Source: Methylobacterium sp. W2 (GTDB lineage Bacteria > Pseudomonadota > Alphaproteobacteria > Rhizobiales > Beijerinckiaceae). From it: a stretch of 64,000 nucleotides of DNA. A program made the position numbers and the translations under genes. How positions within the stretch are numbered: the stretch's first letter is position 1; each line of letters opens with the position of its first letter. The notes beneath the pieces were generated by a model, which did no database searches, was not told the DNA's origin, and saw nothing but the letters and a program-made list of their open reading frames with translations. The stretch covers positions 1-64,000 of the forward strand of contig NZ_VMOA01000012.1 in assembly GCF_020662345.1 (NCBI RefSeq). Reading direction: 5' to 3'. Shown here piece after piece: positions 8,817 to 16,822 of the stretch.

Positions 8817-9419
8817 ATGCTGACGCAGAGTGTAAGTCCGGGGCTTGCTGCCGATGCGCTGCAGACGTCGGAATCCGACCCGCTGGCGGCCTATGCCGAC
8901 CGCACGCTGTTGATCGTTGACGACGACCGGCCGTTCTCCACCCGCCTGGCGCGGGCGATGGAAGCGCGCGGCTACGAGGTCCAGGTGGCCGAGAGCGTGG
9001 CGGAAGGCGTGTCGCTGGTGGAGACCCGCGCACCGGCCTTCGCGGTCATCGACATGCGCCTCGGTGATGGCAACGGCCTCGACGTGATCGCCCGGCTGAA
9101 GGAGAAGCGGCCCGAGGCACGGGGCGTCATCCTCACCGGCTACGGCAACATCGCCACCGCCGTCACCGCCGTGAAGCTCGGCGCGTTCGATTACCTCGCC
9201 AAGCCCGCCGATGCCGACGAGATCCACGGCACGCTGATGGCGCAGCCGGGCGAGCGGGCCGACCCGCCGGAGAACCCGATGTCGGCGGATCGGGTGCGGT
9301 GGGAGCATATCCAGCGGGTGTACGAATTGTGCAGCCGCAACGTCTCGGAGACGGCGCGTCGTCTCAACATGCACCGGCGCACGCTCCAGCGCATCCTCGC
9401 AAAGCGCGCGCCGCGCTGA
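8817..9419 (+). CDS. regA: Response regulator RegA/ActR/PrrA
   Basis: A 200-residue two-domain regulator, partner of RegB. Receiver domain: acidic pair in LLIVDDDRPF, phospho-acceptor Asp79 in VIDMRLGDGNG, switch residues in ILTGYGN and the lysine in YLAKPAD. The C-terminus is a Fis-type helix-turn-helix, SETARRLNMHRRTLQRIL, nearly invariant in RegA proteins. GGAGGAG at 8804-8810 sits 6 bases before ATG 8817, which decides the start over an ATG at 8802. In relatives it controls respiration, nitrogen or carbon fixation genes; targets here are unknown. Confidence 0.93.
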   Translation: MLTQSVSPGLAADALQTSESDPLAAYADRTLLIVDDDRPFSTRLARAMEARGYEVQVAESVAEGVSLVETRAPAFAVIDMRLGDGNGLDVIARLKEKRPEARGVILTGYGNIATAVTAVKLGAFDYLAKPADADEIHGTLMAQPGERADPPENPMSADRVRWEHIQRVYELCSRNVSETARRLNMHRRTLQRILAKRAPR

Positions 9420-9533
9420 CACGCCCCTGACGACGACCCCGGCGGCGCGATGTTGCACGGAACCGGACTGGCGCTGTAAAGCTCCGGCCGCCCGCCGCAA
9501 TCGCTGCACCGGGGCCGACGGAGAAGCATCCCC

Positions 9534-9773
9534 GTGAACACGCGCAACCTGATCACGATCGTCAGCATGATGGTGCTGGTGGGCACCGAAGTCTTCGCCG
9601 TCGCCATCGCCGCCGGCTGGGCGCTCGCCGGCCTGTTCGATCTCGGCGACACCGTGGGCCATGTCCTCATGGTCCTGTTCAGTTCGATCGCCGCCTGGAT
9701 CATGCTCCAGCTCTGGCGTCGGGCGGTGAGCATCGAGCCGATCCGCGACGCCGCGCCGGCCGCCCGTCGCTGA
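9534..9773 (+). CDS. Small two-helix membrane protein
   Basis: A 79-residue protein with GTG start at 9534 preceded by GGAGAAGC. Two hydrophobic stretches (about residues 7-33 and 40-61) indicate two membrane helices, followed by a short charged tail. I do not recognise a family. It stands alone between regA and purS. Confidence 0.55.
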   Translation: MNTRNLITIVSMMVLVGTEVFAVAIAAGWALAGLFDLGDTVGHVLMVLFSSIAAWIMLQLWRRAVSIEPIRDAAPAARR

Positions 9774-9922
9774 TTCGGGATATCATTCTGAATTGCTCTT
9801 GCGCCTGACGAAGGCGGAACGGGCGGGGACACATCCCCGCCGCGATGGGGTCGCCGCGTTGCATGGTCGGCATTTCCCGACTATCGCCTGACAGGCCGAG
9901 CCACAGCACCGAGTCCGAGACA

Positions 9923-10162
9923 ATGAAAGCCCGCATCATCGTCACCCTGAAGACCGGCGTGCTCGACCCGCAGGGCAAGGCGATCGAATCCGCCCTCTCC
10001 TCCTTCGGCATCTCCGGCATCGAAGGTGTCCGCCAGGGCAAGGTGTTCGACATCGAGATCGCCGACACCGACCCGGCCAGCGCCGAAGCGACGCTGAAGA
10101 GCGCCTGCGAGAAGCTGCTCGCGAACACCGTGGTCGAGAATTACGAGATCGAGATCGTCTGA
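9923..10162 (+). CDS. purS: FGAM synthase subunit PurS
   Basis: A 79-residue protein starting MKARIIVTLKTGVLDPQGKA, the PurS signature, with GVRQGKVFDIEI and a final VVENYEIEI. PurS bridges the glutaminase PurQ and the synthetase PurL in the three-subunit formylglycinamidine ribonucleotide synthase of purine synthesis. Its stop overlaps the PurQ start (ATGA at 10162), showing translational coupling. No purL is seen in the window. Confidence 0.95.
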   Translation: MKARIIVTLKTGVLDPQGKAIESALSSFGISGIEGVRQGKVFDIEIADTDPASAEATLKSACEKLLANTVVENYEIEIV

Positions 10163-10842
10163 TGCGCGCCGCGATCGTCGTCTTCCCCGGCTCCAACCGC
10201 GACGGCGACGTCGCCCGCGCCTTGCGCCTCGCCGGCGCGGAGGTGGTCAAGGTCTGGCACACCGAGACGGCGCTGCCGGCCGGCACCGATCTCGCGGTGC
10301 TTCCGGGCGGCTTCTCCTACGGCGACTATCTCCGCTGCGGCGCCATCGCCGGGCGCGCCGCCGCCATGGATGCCGTCCGCGACCACGCCGCCCGCGGCGG
10401 CCTGGTGCTCGGCATCTGCAACGGCTTCCAGATCCTGTGCGAATCCGGCCTCCTGCCGGGCGTGCTGATGCGCAACGTCGACCGGCGCTTCATCTGCCAC
10501 CGGCAGCTGCTCCGGGTGGAGCGCGCCGACACCCGCTTCACCTCGTCCTATGCCAAGGGACAGGTGATCGACGTCTGCGTGGCGCATGGCGAGGGCAATT
10601 ACTTCGCCGACGCCGAGACGGTCGCCCGCCTCGAAGGCGACGGCCGCGTGGCCTTCCGCTATTCCGACGCCTCGGGCGACCTGACCGTGCATGCCAACCG
10701 GAACGGCTCGCTGAACTCCATCGCCGGCATCTACAGCGAAAACCTCAACGTGCTCGGGATGATGCCCCACCCGGAGAACTTCGTCGAAGGTCTCATCGGC
10801 GGGGTCGACGGGCGCGGATTGTTCGAGAGTCTCGCGGCGTAA
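10162..10842 (+). CDS. purQ: FGAM synthase glutaminase subunit PurQ
   Basis: A 226-residue class I glutamine amidotransferase that feeds ammonia to PurL. Visible motifs: AIVVFPGSNRDGD at the N-terminus, GGFSYGDYLRCGAIA, the nucleophile Cys in LVLGICNGFQIL, and the C-terminal GMMPHPENF, which supplies the catalytic histidine and the adjacent glutamate. Length is normal. Coupled to purS by a 4-base overlap. A repeat element follows instead of a clear terminator. Confidence 0.96.
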   Translation: MRAAIVVFPGSNRDGDVARALRLAGAEVVKVWHTETALPAGTDLAVLPGGFSYGDYLRCGAIAGRAAAMDAVRDHAARGGLVLGICNGFQILCESGLLPGVLMRNVDRRFICHRQLLRVERADTRFTSSYAKGQVIDVCVAHGEGNYFADAETVARLEGDGRVAFRYSDASGDLTVHANRNGSLNSIAGIYSENLNVLGMMPHPENFVEGLIGGVDGRGLFESLAA

Positions 10843-10852
10843 CGCGCAAAGA

Positions 10853-10978
10853 CCCTCTCTCCTTTGCGGGAGAGGGTACCTACGGAGCAGACTGTAGAGG
10901 GGAAGACCGCTCCGGACGACGGCGCTCCCCTCATCCGACCCGCCGGCGCGGGCTACCTTCTCCCGCAGGGGGAGAAGG
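10853..10978. repeat. Intergenic palindromic mosaic element (RIME-like)
   Basis: Two GC-rich inverted repeats bracket a linker: CCCTCTC...GAGAGGG at 10853-10876 and CCTTCTCCC-GCA-GGGGGAGAAGG at 10956-10978. This layout resembles the short intergenic mosaic elements common in Rhizobiales. It fills the gap between the convergent genes purQ and apt and may act as a terminator for both. Confidence 0.6.
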
Positions 10979-10991
10979 AAGCTTTGCGCCC

Positions 10992-11537
10992 TCAATGCCC
11001 GTCGAATTCCATCAGCGTCCGGACCGGCACGTCGAGGTCGCGCAGCTTCTGGGCCCCGCCGATCTCGGGCAGGTCGATGACGAAGCAGGCCGCCACCACC
11101 TCGGCGCCGATCTGGCGGAGCAGGTTCACCGCCGCGCAGGCGGTGCCGCCGGTGGCGATGAGATCGTCCACCAGCAGCACCTTGTCGCCCGGCTTGATGG
11201 CATCCACGTGGATTTCCATCTCGTCGGTGCCGTATTCCAGCGCGTAGGCGATGGAGACGGTCTTGTGGGGCAACTTGCCCTTCTTGCGGATCGGCACGAA
11301 GCCCGATGAGAGCTGGTGCGCCACCGCGCCGCCGAGGATGAAGCCCCGCGCCTCGATGCCCGCCACCTGATCGATCCGGCCGCCCGCGAAGGGGTGGACC
11401 AGGGAATCCACCGCCCGGCGGAAGGCGCGCGGGTCGCTGAGCAGCGTGGTGATATCGCGAAAGACGATTCCGGGCTTCGGGTAATCCGGAATCGAACGGA
11501 TCGAATCTTTTAGCGCGGAGTGGCGGCGGGCTTCCAT
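10992..11537 (-). CDS. apt: Adenine phosphoribosyltransferase
   Basis: Purine salvage enzyme making AMP from adenine and PRPP. Motifs: [41 protein letters not shown] and the PRPP loop [14 protein letters not shown], all typical. I start at [14 protein letters not shown] (11537, 181 residues), which fits the family; an ATG seven codons upstream (11558) is possible. Convergent with purQ. Confidence 0.94.
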   Translation of the reverse strand: MEARRHSALKDSIRSIPDYPKPGIVFRDITTLLSDPRAFRRAVDSLVHPFAGGRIDQVAGIEARGFILGGAVAHQLSSGFVPIRKKGKLPHKTVSIAYALEYGTDEMEIHVDAIKPGDKVLLVDDLIATGGTACAAVNLLRQIGAEVVAACFVIDLPEIGGAQKLRDLDVPVRTLMEFDGH

Positions 11538-11727
11538 GCGGGCGGCTTTCTTCAGCAAATTGTGTGGCGGCTTAGATCAGATGCGGTGCCCCGGGACCAG
11601 AGGGGCATGCTTGCCCGGTCGCCGACCCCGGCGCCGCGTGGCGCAATCGTGGATGGTGTTCCCCGCCCTCGTCACCCCCTTCTCGTAGCCGGTCGGAACG
11701 GCCTATTATGCGCGAGCGAGGTAAACC

Positions 11728-11952
11728 ATGACGGATCTGCTGGAGAAGGCGGTCGAGGCGGTCCGGCGAATGCCACCCGCCGATCAGGACACGATCGCGC
11801 AGGCCATCATCAGCATGACGGAGATCGGCGGCGCCGACGATATCGACCCGGACCATCTCTAGGACGTACTGGACGCCATGGCGGAGATCGAACGCGGTGA
11901 ATACGCTTCGGCAGAGGAGGTATCGGCGGCTTTTCGGAGCTTCGAACGGTGA
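11728..11952 (+). pseudogene. ParD-like antitoxin, interrupted by in-frame TAG
   Basis: The frame from ATG 11728 encodes 44 residues (MTDLLEKAVEAVRRMPPADQ through DIDPDHL), then TAG at 11860-11862, then resumes in the same frame for 29 codons (DVLDAMAEIERGEYASAEEV and on) to TGA at 11950. The two parts together resemble a short antitoxin whose C-terminal tail, E-RGEYASAEEV-AAFRSF, would wrap the toxin. The GTG of the toxin overlaps its stop (GTGA), the usual antitoxin-toxin coupling. The TAG looks like a point mutation. Confidence 0.7.
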
Positions 11953-12176
11953 AGCTCCTCGTCTCCGCAACCGCCATGCGGAGGCTGCGAGAGATCGCCG
12001 AACACATCCATGAACGTCATCCCGCTGCCGCGCGGAGCGTCGGCAGGACGATCGAGGATGCGTTCGACCTCGTCGCCCGCTATCCCGAAATGGGGCGGCG
12101 TCTGCCGAAGCGCGTGCGCCGTTTCGCAACGCCTTGCAAGCCTTATTTTATCTCAAATCAGGTTTCGCAAAAGTAG
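11949..12176 (+). pseudogene. RelE/ParE-like toxin, C-terminally truncated
   Basis: A 75-residue frame starting with GTG. MKLLVSATAMRRLREIAEHI, then ERHPAAARSVG and LVARYPEMGRRLPKRVRRF match the plasmid-stabilisation ParE/RelE fold. Normal proteins are about 95-100 residues and end with a beta-strand giving Y-I-Y-basic motifs. Here homology stops near residue 60 (base 12133), followed by CKPYFISNQVSQK and a stop. The base composition turns AT-rich at the same point, suggesting the end was replaced by a recombination event. Confidence 0.65.
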
Positions 12177-12322
12177 TCGCCGGTTTTGCATCTTAAACCT
12201 GCGACACTTTGAAAGCCCAAAGATCGTATTGAAGTCGATAACCGCCAGGGCTCGGCGTACCTCTGGGGGTTCGGTGACGTCCTGTATAGCCACCGGCTCG
12301 CGGACGATGCTCCACTAGCAAA

Positions 12323-12367
12323 GCCAAAATTGGCAGAGCGGGGCCTCGTTCCTTTTTAAGGCCCCGC
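12323..12367 (-). terminator. Hairpins downstream of the RTX gene
   Basis: A 9-base inverted repeat GCGGGGCCT...AGGCCCCGC (12338-12346 and 12359-12367) sits 9 bases past the RTX stop, followed on the minus strand by a second perfect palindrome (12323-12334, GCCAAAATTGGC). The minus strand lacks a long U-run directly after the stem, so termination is probable, not certain. Confidence 0.5.
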
Positions 12368-12375
12368 CCACTCAT

Positions 12376-13965
12376 TCATACTATCAGAAAATCACTTGCA
12401 CTAATCGATGCTCTGTTATCTAAATCAGCAAATTTAATCATCTCAAATTTAACACCCGCCCCGTCCTGATCATAATACAAAGCACCTCTGTCGTGATCGT
12501 AAATAATTCTATCGCTCTTATCGATATCAGCAGCACTTAAATCTTTGAATGCACTGGAAAATAACTTTCCAGTCTTCGAAAGCCCCGTGAAAATTTCGTT
12601 TTCCAATGAAATGACATCTTTTTGATTGGCGTTCTTAGTAAAATCAATGATGATATCGGTGTTGCTTCGAGCGTCTAGGACCGTGTCGAAGAAAAACGTA
12701 TCATTGCCGTTGCCGCCGCTCAATTTGTCGTTACCTCCACCGCCAAACAAACGATCATTCCCTGCGTCTCCAAGAAGAACATCGTTACCGTCCTTACCAT
12801 GAATTAAGTTTTTTCCGGAATTGCCTTCTATTGTCTGTGAAAATTCATTGCCTATAAAGTCGATGGTAGATTTACTTTTAATGTCGGTCGTTCGGATTAT
12901 TTCGACGAGGGCCGTCGTGCCTAATTGATAACTGACAGATGCTCGCAGCTCATCAGATCCGCCAGATAATTTTTCAATTATAATATCATTAATATTATCT
13001 ACAATAAATAAATCATTGCCTTTCCCACCAGACATCATGTCTTCTCCGGCTCCGCCGTCTAGCACATCATTCCCGTTAGAGCCGTAAATTCTATCATTCC
13101 CACCTTTGCCAGATATTTTATAATCCAATTCTGGCATCTTAGCTCGTAATACGTTGTCTTTTTCTGTGCCAATCACTGATTCAACCCGAATATTATCGAT
13201 TTTTTCTTGAATTTCATTGAGCATTTCTCCTGTATCCGTTTTATTGAATACGAATTTTGGCCGATTACCCCAAGTATTACTAATACTAATAATTATGTCT
13301 CTGCTAATATATATAACAATTCCATCATCAATATATTCAATCCGACCATCGAGATCAGATAACTTTTTTATTCCAGAAACTCCAGAAAACTCTATAATAT
13401 CACCTTCATCTATTCCGGTTAATCCAATAATACCCGTGGGATTGCCGTTGATAATAACGCGATCAAGATCGCCGTCTCCCGGATAGCCGTAACCAGGGCC
13501 GATGTCGGCAGTGCCGGAGCCAGTGAAGACAATAGTATCTGCCCCAGAACCCGCCTCAACATGGCCTGCGAAGCTAAATATTACATCGTTACCAGTTCCC
13601 GAATCTACTTCATTGAGGCTACCTTCGGTTTCCCCGGATCTGATCCCTAGAAAAATTATATCGTCTCCTTCGCCACCATTAAGAACGCCGACTCCAACAA
13701 TAATGTCATTTCCTGCCCCTCCCTCAATCGCAGAGGTCGCCCAATCTGTAGGGTCCATATAAAGTCTTGGATTTGCGCGAAGCCTACCCTCAAGATTCGC
13801 AAAAATGATATCATTTCCATTGCCGCCATAAATTTCATTAGATCCATCACCCCCAACTAAAAAATCATTCCCTTCCCCGCCTCTAATAATATCATCGCCG
13901 CCTAACCCGAAGAGCTTGTCGTTACGATTGCTTCCTATGATTAGATCATTACCTTTGGTGGCCAT
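12376..13965 (-). CDS. RTX calcium-binding repeat protein
   Basis: A 529-residue protein built almost wholly of hemolysin-type nonapeptide repeats: N-terminal block GLGGDDIIRGGEGNDFLVGGDG, a middle block near residues 300-335 (GKGGNDRIYGSNGNDVLDGG) and a C-terminal block (GKDGNDVLLGDAGNDRLFGGGG). The C-terminal 100 residues resemble the serralysin-type secretion region (ADIDKSDRIIYD, GALYYDQDGAG) and end DFLIV, fitting type I secretion. No enzymatic domain, and no type I transporter gene nearby. Start is ATG 13965 with GAGG 7 bases upstream; the frame opens at 14013. Codon use is AT-rich, unlike neighbours, implying transfer. Confidence 0.85.
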   Translation of the reverse strand: MATKGNDLIIGSNRNDKLFGLGGDDIIRGGEGNDFLVGGDGSNEIYGGNGNDIIFANLEGRLRANPRLYMDPTDWATSAIEGGAGNDIIVGVGVLNGGEGDDIIFLGIRSGETEGSLNEVDSGTGNDVIFSFAGHVEAGSGADTIVFTGSGTADIGPGYGYPGDGDLDRVIINGNPTGIIGLTGIDEGDIIEFSGVSGIKKLSDLDGRIEYIDDGIVIYISRDIIISISNTWGNRPKFVFNKTDTGEMLNEIQEKIDNIRVESVIGTEKDNVLRAKMPELDYKISGKGGNDRIYGSNGNDVLDGGAGEDMMSGGKGNDLFIVDNINDIIIEKLSGGSDELRASVSYQLGTTALVEIIRTTDIKSKSTIDFIGNEFSQTIEGNSGKNLIHGKDGNDVLLGDAGNDRLFGGGGNDKLSGGNGNDTFFFDTVLDARSNTDIIIDFTKNANQKDVISLENEIFTGLSKTGKLFSSAFKDLSAADIDKSDRIIYDHDRGALYYDQDGAGVKFEMIKFADLDNRASISASDFLIV

Positions 13966-14332
13966 AATTTGCCTCACTAGGATTGGTCGGTGGAACTTTG
14001 AGCGAATCTGCAACAGCGATCATATCACGCGCCCATCCGCATGCTGTTGCTGTTGAAGCACAACTCGACACAATCAAGCATTGTAAGACCGGAAATATAA
14101 GTAAAAACTATTATGTATATTTATATTTTTGATTACATAAATATAAATATTATTACATTTCATAATTCGTAATTTTAATTAGCTAATCTAAAATAGTTAA
14201 TGGAGTTTTTATAGTAAAAAGACTTTCTTTGCTTAATAAAAAAGAACGAAATTACTTATCCTAGGAGTATTTTTCAGTTTTCCATGCAACCACGCCGACG
14301 GCTGCTATCAGGTGCCGCGCTGCCAGGCAGGC
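13966..14332. other. AT-rich non-coding stretch upstream of RTX gene
   Basis: No gene is visible. Bases 14090-14270 are strikingly AT-rich with many TTATAT/ATAAAT words, so a minus-strand promoter for the RTX gene probably lies here, but I cannot pick one pair of boxes among many. The composition changes back to GC-rich near 14280, at the start of the transposase remnant. Confidence 0.5.
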
Positions 14333-14567
14333 TTGAGACGCGCCTGCGGAAGGGTCGAGGGGGGAGATCATGAAGCGGTCCGAGAAGCCGCGTCGACGGC
14401 GTCCAAAAGCTTTACCGTCCTGCCAAAGCGCCAGATCGTCGAGCGATCGTTAGCTTTACTGAAGCACCGCCGAGGGCCGGTACTGCCACACTCGAAACGC
14501 CCGGGCATTCCTCCACTGGGCTTCCGTCAGGCTCATGACCCGAAAACTCTGCCAGACCTTAAAATGA
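14333..14567 (+). pseudogene. IS5-type transposase C-terminal remnant, frameshifted
   Basis: Three short pieces in different frames add up to the end of an IS5-family transposase. From 14364 the frame reads EIMKRSEKP (family pattern EIVKRSD); from about 14402 another frame reads SFTVLPKRQIVERSLALL (pattern VLPRRWVVERTLAWL); from 14493 a third reads RNARAFLHWASVRLMTRKLCQ up to TGA at 14565 (pattern ARAFLYAASVMLLTRRL). At least two frameshifts separate them and the N-terminal part is missing. I did not find terminal inverted repeats. Confidence 0.7.
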
Positions 14568-14699
14568 TCCCGAGCAGGCACTAAGGCAGGAGAATCGTTG
14601 GCTTGCTAACGCAAACCGACAGGAGACGCGGTCGTCATCCTAAAAGTCCGACATGGAGCCCGGCGCCCGAGCACATGACCCAGGCCCGGCTTCGCGCCT

Positions 14700-15494
14700 T
14701 CAAGCGTTGGCGCGGCGCAGGAGCTTCACGAGGTCGTCGTGCAGGCTCTCGTTGCCGGCGGCCACCGAGCGGGCGGCCAGGGGCTCCGCGCCGCCATCGG
14801 CACTGGTGACGAAGCCGCCGGCCTCGCGCACCAGGATGATGCCGGCCGCGATGTCCCAGGTCTGGAGGTCACGCTCCCAGTAGAGGTCCGAGCGGCCGCA
14901 GGCGACATAGGCGAGATCGAGGGCGGCCGAGCCGAAGCGGCGGGAGCCGCCGGTCACAGCCATCACCGCCGCGACCTCGCGCAGAAGCTTCGGATGGTCG
15001 CCGCGGCCGAGATAGGGCGAGCCATAGGCGACGAGGGCGTCGGCGAGGTCGGTCCGGCCGGAGACGCGCAGGCGGCGGTTGTTGAGATAGGCACCCTTGC
15101 CGCGCTCGGCCACGAACAGTTCGTCCTTGGCCGGATCGTAGATGACGCCGGCGACGATCTGGCCCTCGCGTTCGAGACCCACCGAGATCGCGAAATGCGG
15201 GATGCCGTGGAGAAAGTTGGTGGTGCCGTCGAGGGGGTCGACATGCCAGGTATGGCTCTTGTCCTGCCCTTCGATATTCCCGGATTCCTCGAGAATCAGG
15301 CCGTAGCCCGGGCGCGCCTTCATCAGGGCGTCGCGCAGCACCTCCTCAGCCTTACGGTCGGCGGCGGAAACGAAGTTGCCGGGACCTTTACGCGAAACCT
15401 GGAGGTTCTCGATCTCGCCATAGTCGCGCTTGAGGCCACGGGCGGCCTTGCGGACGGCGTCGACCATGACGGTCATGAGGGGTGAGCTGATCAT
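14700..15494 (-). CDS. suhB: Inositol monophosphatase family protein
   Basis: A 264-residue Mg-dependent phosphatase of the SuhB/IMPase group. Metal sites: ILEESG, DPLDGTTNFLHGIPHFAIS and WDIAAGIILVREAGG, in the standard order and spacing. It hydrolyses inositol-1-phosphate or related sugar phosphates in relatives; SuhB also has a transcription role in enterobacteria that cannot be inferred here. ATG at 15494 gives MISSPLMTVM; starts at the internal methionines are possible. Confidence 0.92.
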   Translation of the reverse strand: MISSPLMTVMVDAVRKAARGLKRDYGEIENLQVSRKGPGNFVSAADRKAEEVLRDALMKARPGYGLILEESGNIEGQDKSHTWHVDPLDGTTNFLHGIPHFAISVGLEREGQIVAGVIYDPAKDELFVAERGKGAYLNNRRLRVSGRTDLADALVAYGSPYLGRGDHPKLLREVAAVMAVTGGSRRFGSAALDLAYVACGRSDLYWERDLQTWDIAAGIILVREAGGFVTSADGGAEPLAARSVAAGNESLHDDLVKLLRRANA

Positions 15495-15736
15495 CGATGC
15501 AAAGGTCCGGGTCGATTCAAAGAACGGTCTTGCGCGGCCATAGCATGTTTGCCGCCCGCCTCACCCCTCGCCGATGCGGGGCAGAGGAGAAACGCGCGCA
15601 GGCGCCCATGGATGCCGCATCGTCCGCGGCAAGCGGCGCGCGGGTCTTGTTACCAAGAGGCACTGATCCCGACCAATGGCCGAAATCAGTGCGTTCGGCG
15701 CACGGCCGCCGCCGCGCGGTCGCGCGGTCGCGCGGG

Positions 15737-15769
15737 CAGTAGACGATCAGGTCGCCCCATCGTCTACTG
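15737..15769 (-). terminator. Perfect 11-bp hairpin after the Sel1 gene
   Basis: CAGTAGACGAT (15737-15747) and its exact complement (15759-15769) flank an 11-base loop. It begins 3 bases after the stop of the Sel1-repeat gene. There is no U-run, so it may be a transcript-end stabiliser or a factor-dependent termination site rather than an intrinsic terminator. Confidence 0.45.
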
Positions 15770-15772
15770 GTA

Positions 15773-16822
15773 TCACTCCACCTTCATCCGGGCCTCGGCC
15801 AGACGCTCGGCCCGGCCGCGCTCCTCGGCGCTGAGACCGGCAAGGGTCTCGTCGAGCTTGGGGTCGGAGCGTCCCTGGGCGGCGGCGGCGAGGTTCCAGG
15901 CCGCTGCCTCCACGAGGTTCTTCTGCATCCCCCGTCCGAGGGCATAGAGGATGGCCACGCGATTCTGCGCGATGGCGTTTCCCCGCGATGCGGCGTGCAG
16001 GAAATAGCGGGCCGCGCGGCCCTCGTCCTTCTCGACGCCGATGCCGTTGAACAGCAGGATCGCGAACTCGACCTCGCCGGCGAGATCACCGTTATCGGCG
16101 GCGCGCCGGAACCACTCGGCCGCCTGTTTGGGATCCTTCGGCACCCCCCTCCCCTGGAGGTAGAGCACGCCGAGATCGTGCTGGGCAGGGCCGATCTCGC
16201 CCTCCGCCGCCTTGCGGAACAACTCGGCGGCCTTGGCTTCGTCCGGCTCGGTTCCCGTCCCGATCAGGATCAGGGCGAGGTTGTAGGCGGCCGTGGTGTC
16301 GCCCTTGGCGGAGGCCTGTTCGAGCCAGCGGCGCCCGGTTTTCGGGTCCTTCGTGCCGCCACGGCCATCGATCGACATCAGGCCGAGGGAGGCCATGGCG
16401 TGGGTGTCGCCCTGGTTGGCGGCCAGGCGATACCATTCGGCCGCCTTCACCGGATCCTGCTTGACCCCGAGGCCCTGGTTGTAGAGCTCGCCGAGCAGCG
16501 TCATCGCCGCGGCGTCCTTGTTGTCGGCGGCAATCCGCTTCGTCGCCTCGCGGAAGGCGGTGGTGTATTGGCCGCGCTGGTAGGCGCCGAAGGCGATATC
16601 GGGCTCGGTCTTCGACCGTGGCGGCACCGCGCCGACCGCGCCGATGGAATACGGGGTCGGCAGGTCCCGCATCTGCCCCTTCAGCATCTCCTTGGGACGA
16701 GCCGTCAGGGATTGGGGCACGGCCGGATCGGTCGGCATCACCTTCGGCGCCTCGGCACGGGCTGACAACGCCGCCCCCCCGGCCAGAGCGAGGCCGAGGG
16801 CGGCCCGGCGGACGCGCCTCAC
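15773..16822 (-). CDS. Exported Sel1-repeat protein
   Basis: A 349-residue protein with a signal peptide (hydrophobic residues 7-23, ARAE). Residues 95 to 330 contain about six Sel1-like repeats of 36 residues with AAEWYRLAANQGDTHAMASL, AAEWFRRAADNGDLAGEVEF and ARYFLHAASRGNAIAQNRVA as clear examples. Such solenoids mediate protein contacts, often in envelope stress or exopolysaccharide regulation; the partner is not evident. GTG start at 16822 overlaps the stop of the ThiE-like gene by 4 bases, so the two are translationally coupled. Confidence 0.85.
   Translation of the reverse strand: MRRVRRAALGLALAGGAALSARAEAPKVMPTDPAVPQSLTARPKEMLKGQMRDLPTPYSIGAVGAVPPRSKTEPDIAFGAYQRGQYTTAFREATKRIAADNKDAAAMTLLGELYNQGLGVKQDPVKAAEWYRLAANQGDTHAMASLGLMSIDGRGGTKDPKTGRRWLEQASAKGDTTAAYNLALILIGTGTEPDEAKAAELFRKAAEGEIGPAQHDLGVLYLQGRGVPKDPKQAAEWFRRAADNGDLAGEVEFAILLFNGIGVEKDEGRAARYFLHAASRGNAIAQNRVAILYALGRGMQKNLVEAAAWNLAAAAQGRSDPKLDETLAGLSAEERGRAERLAEARMKVE

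Noticed and set aside
12010..12318. A 102-codon frame overlapping the toxin remnant and AT-rich DNA
   Set aside because: It is out of frame with the toxin and has no ribosome site or recognisable sequence.
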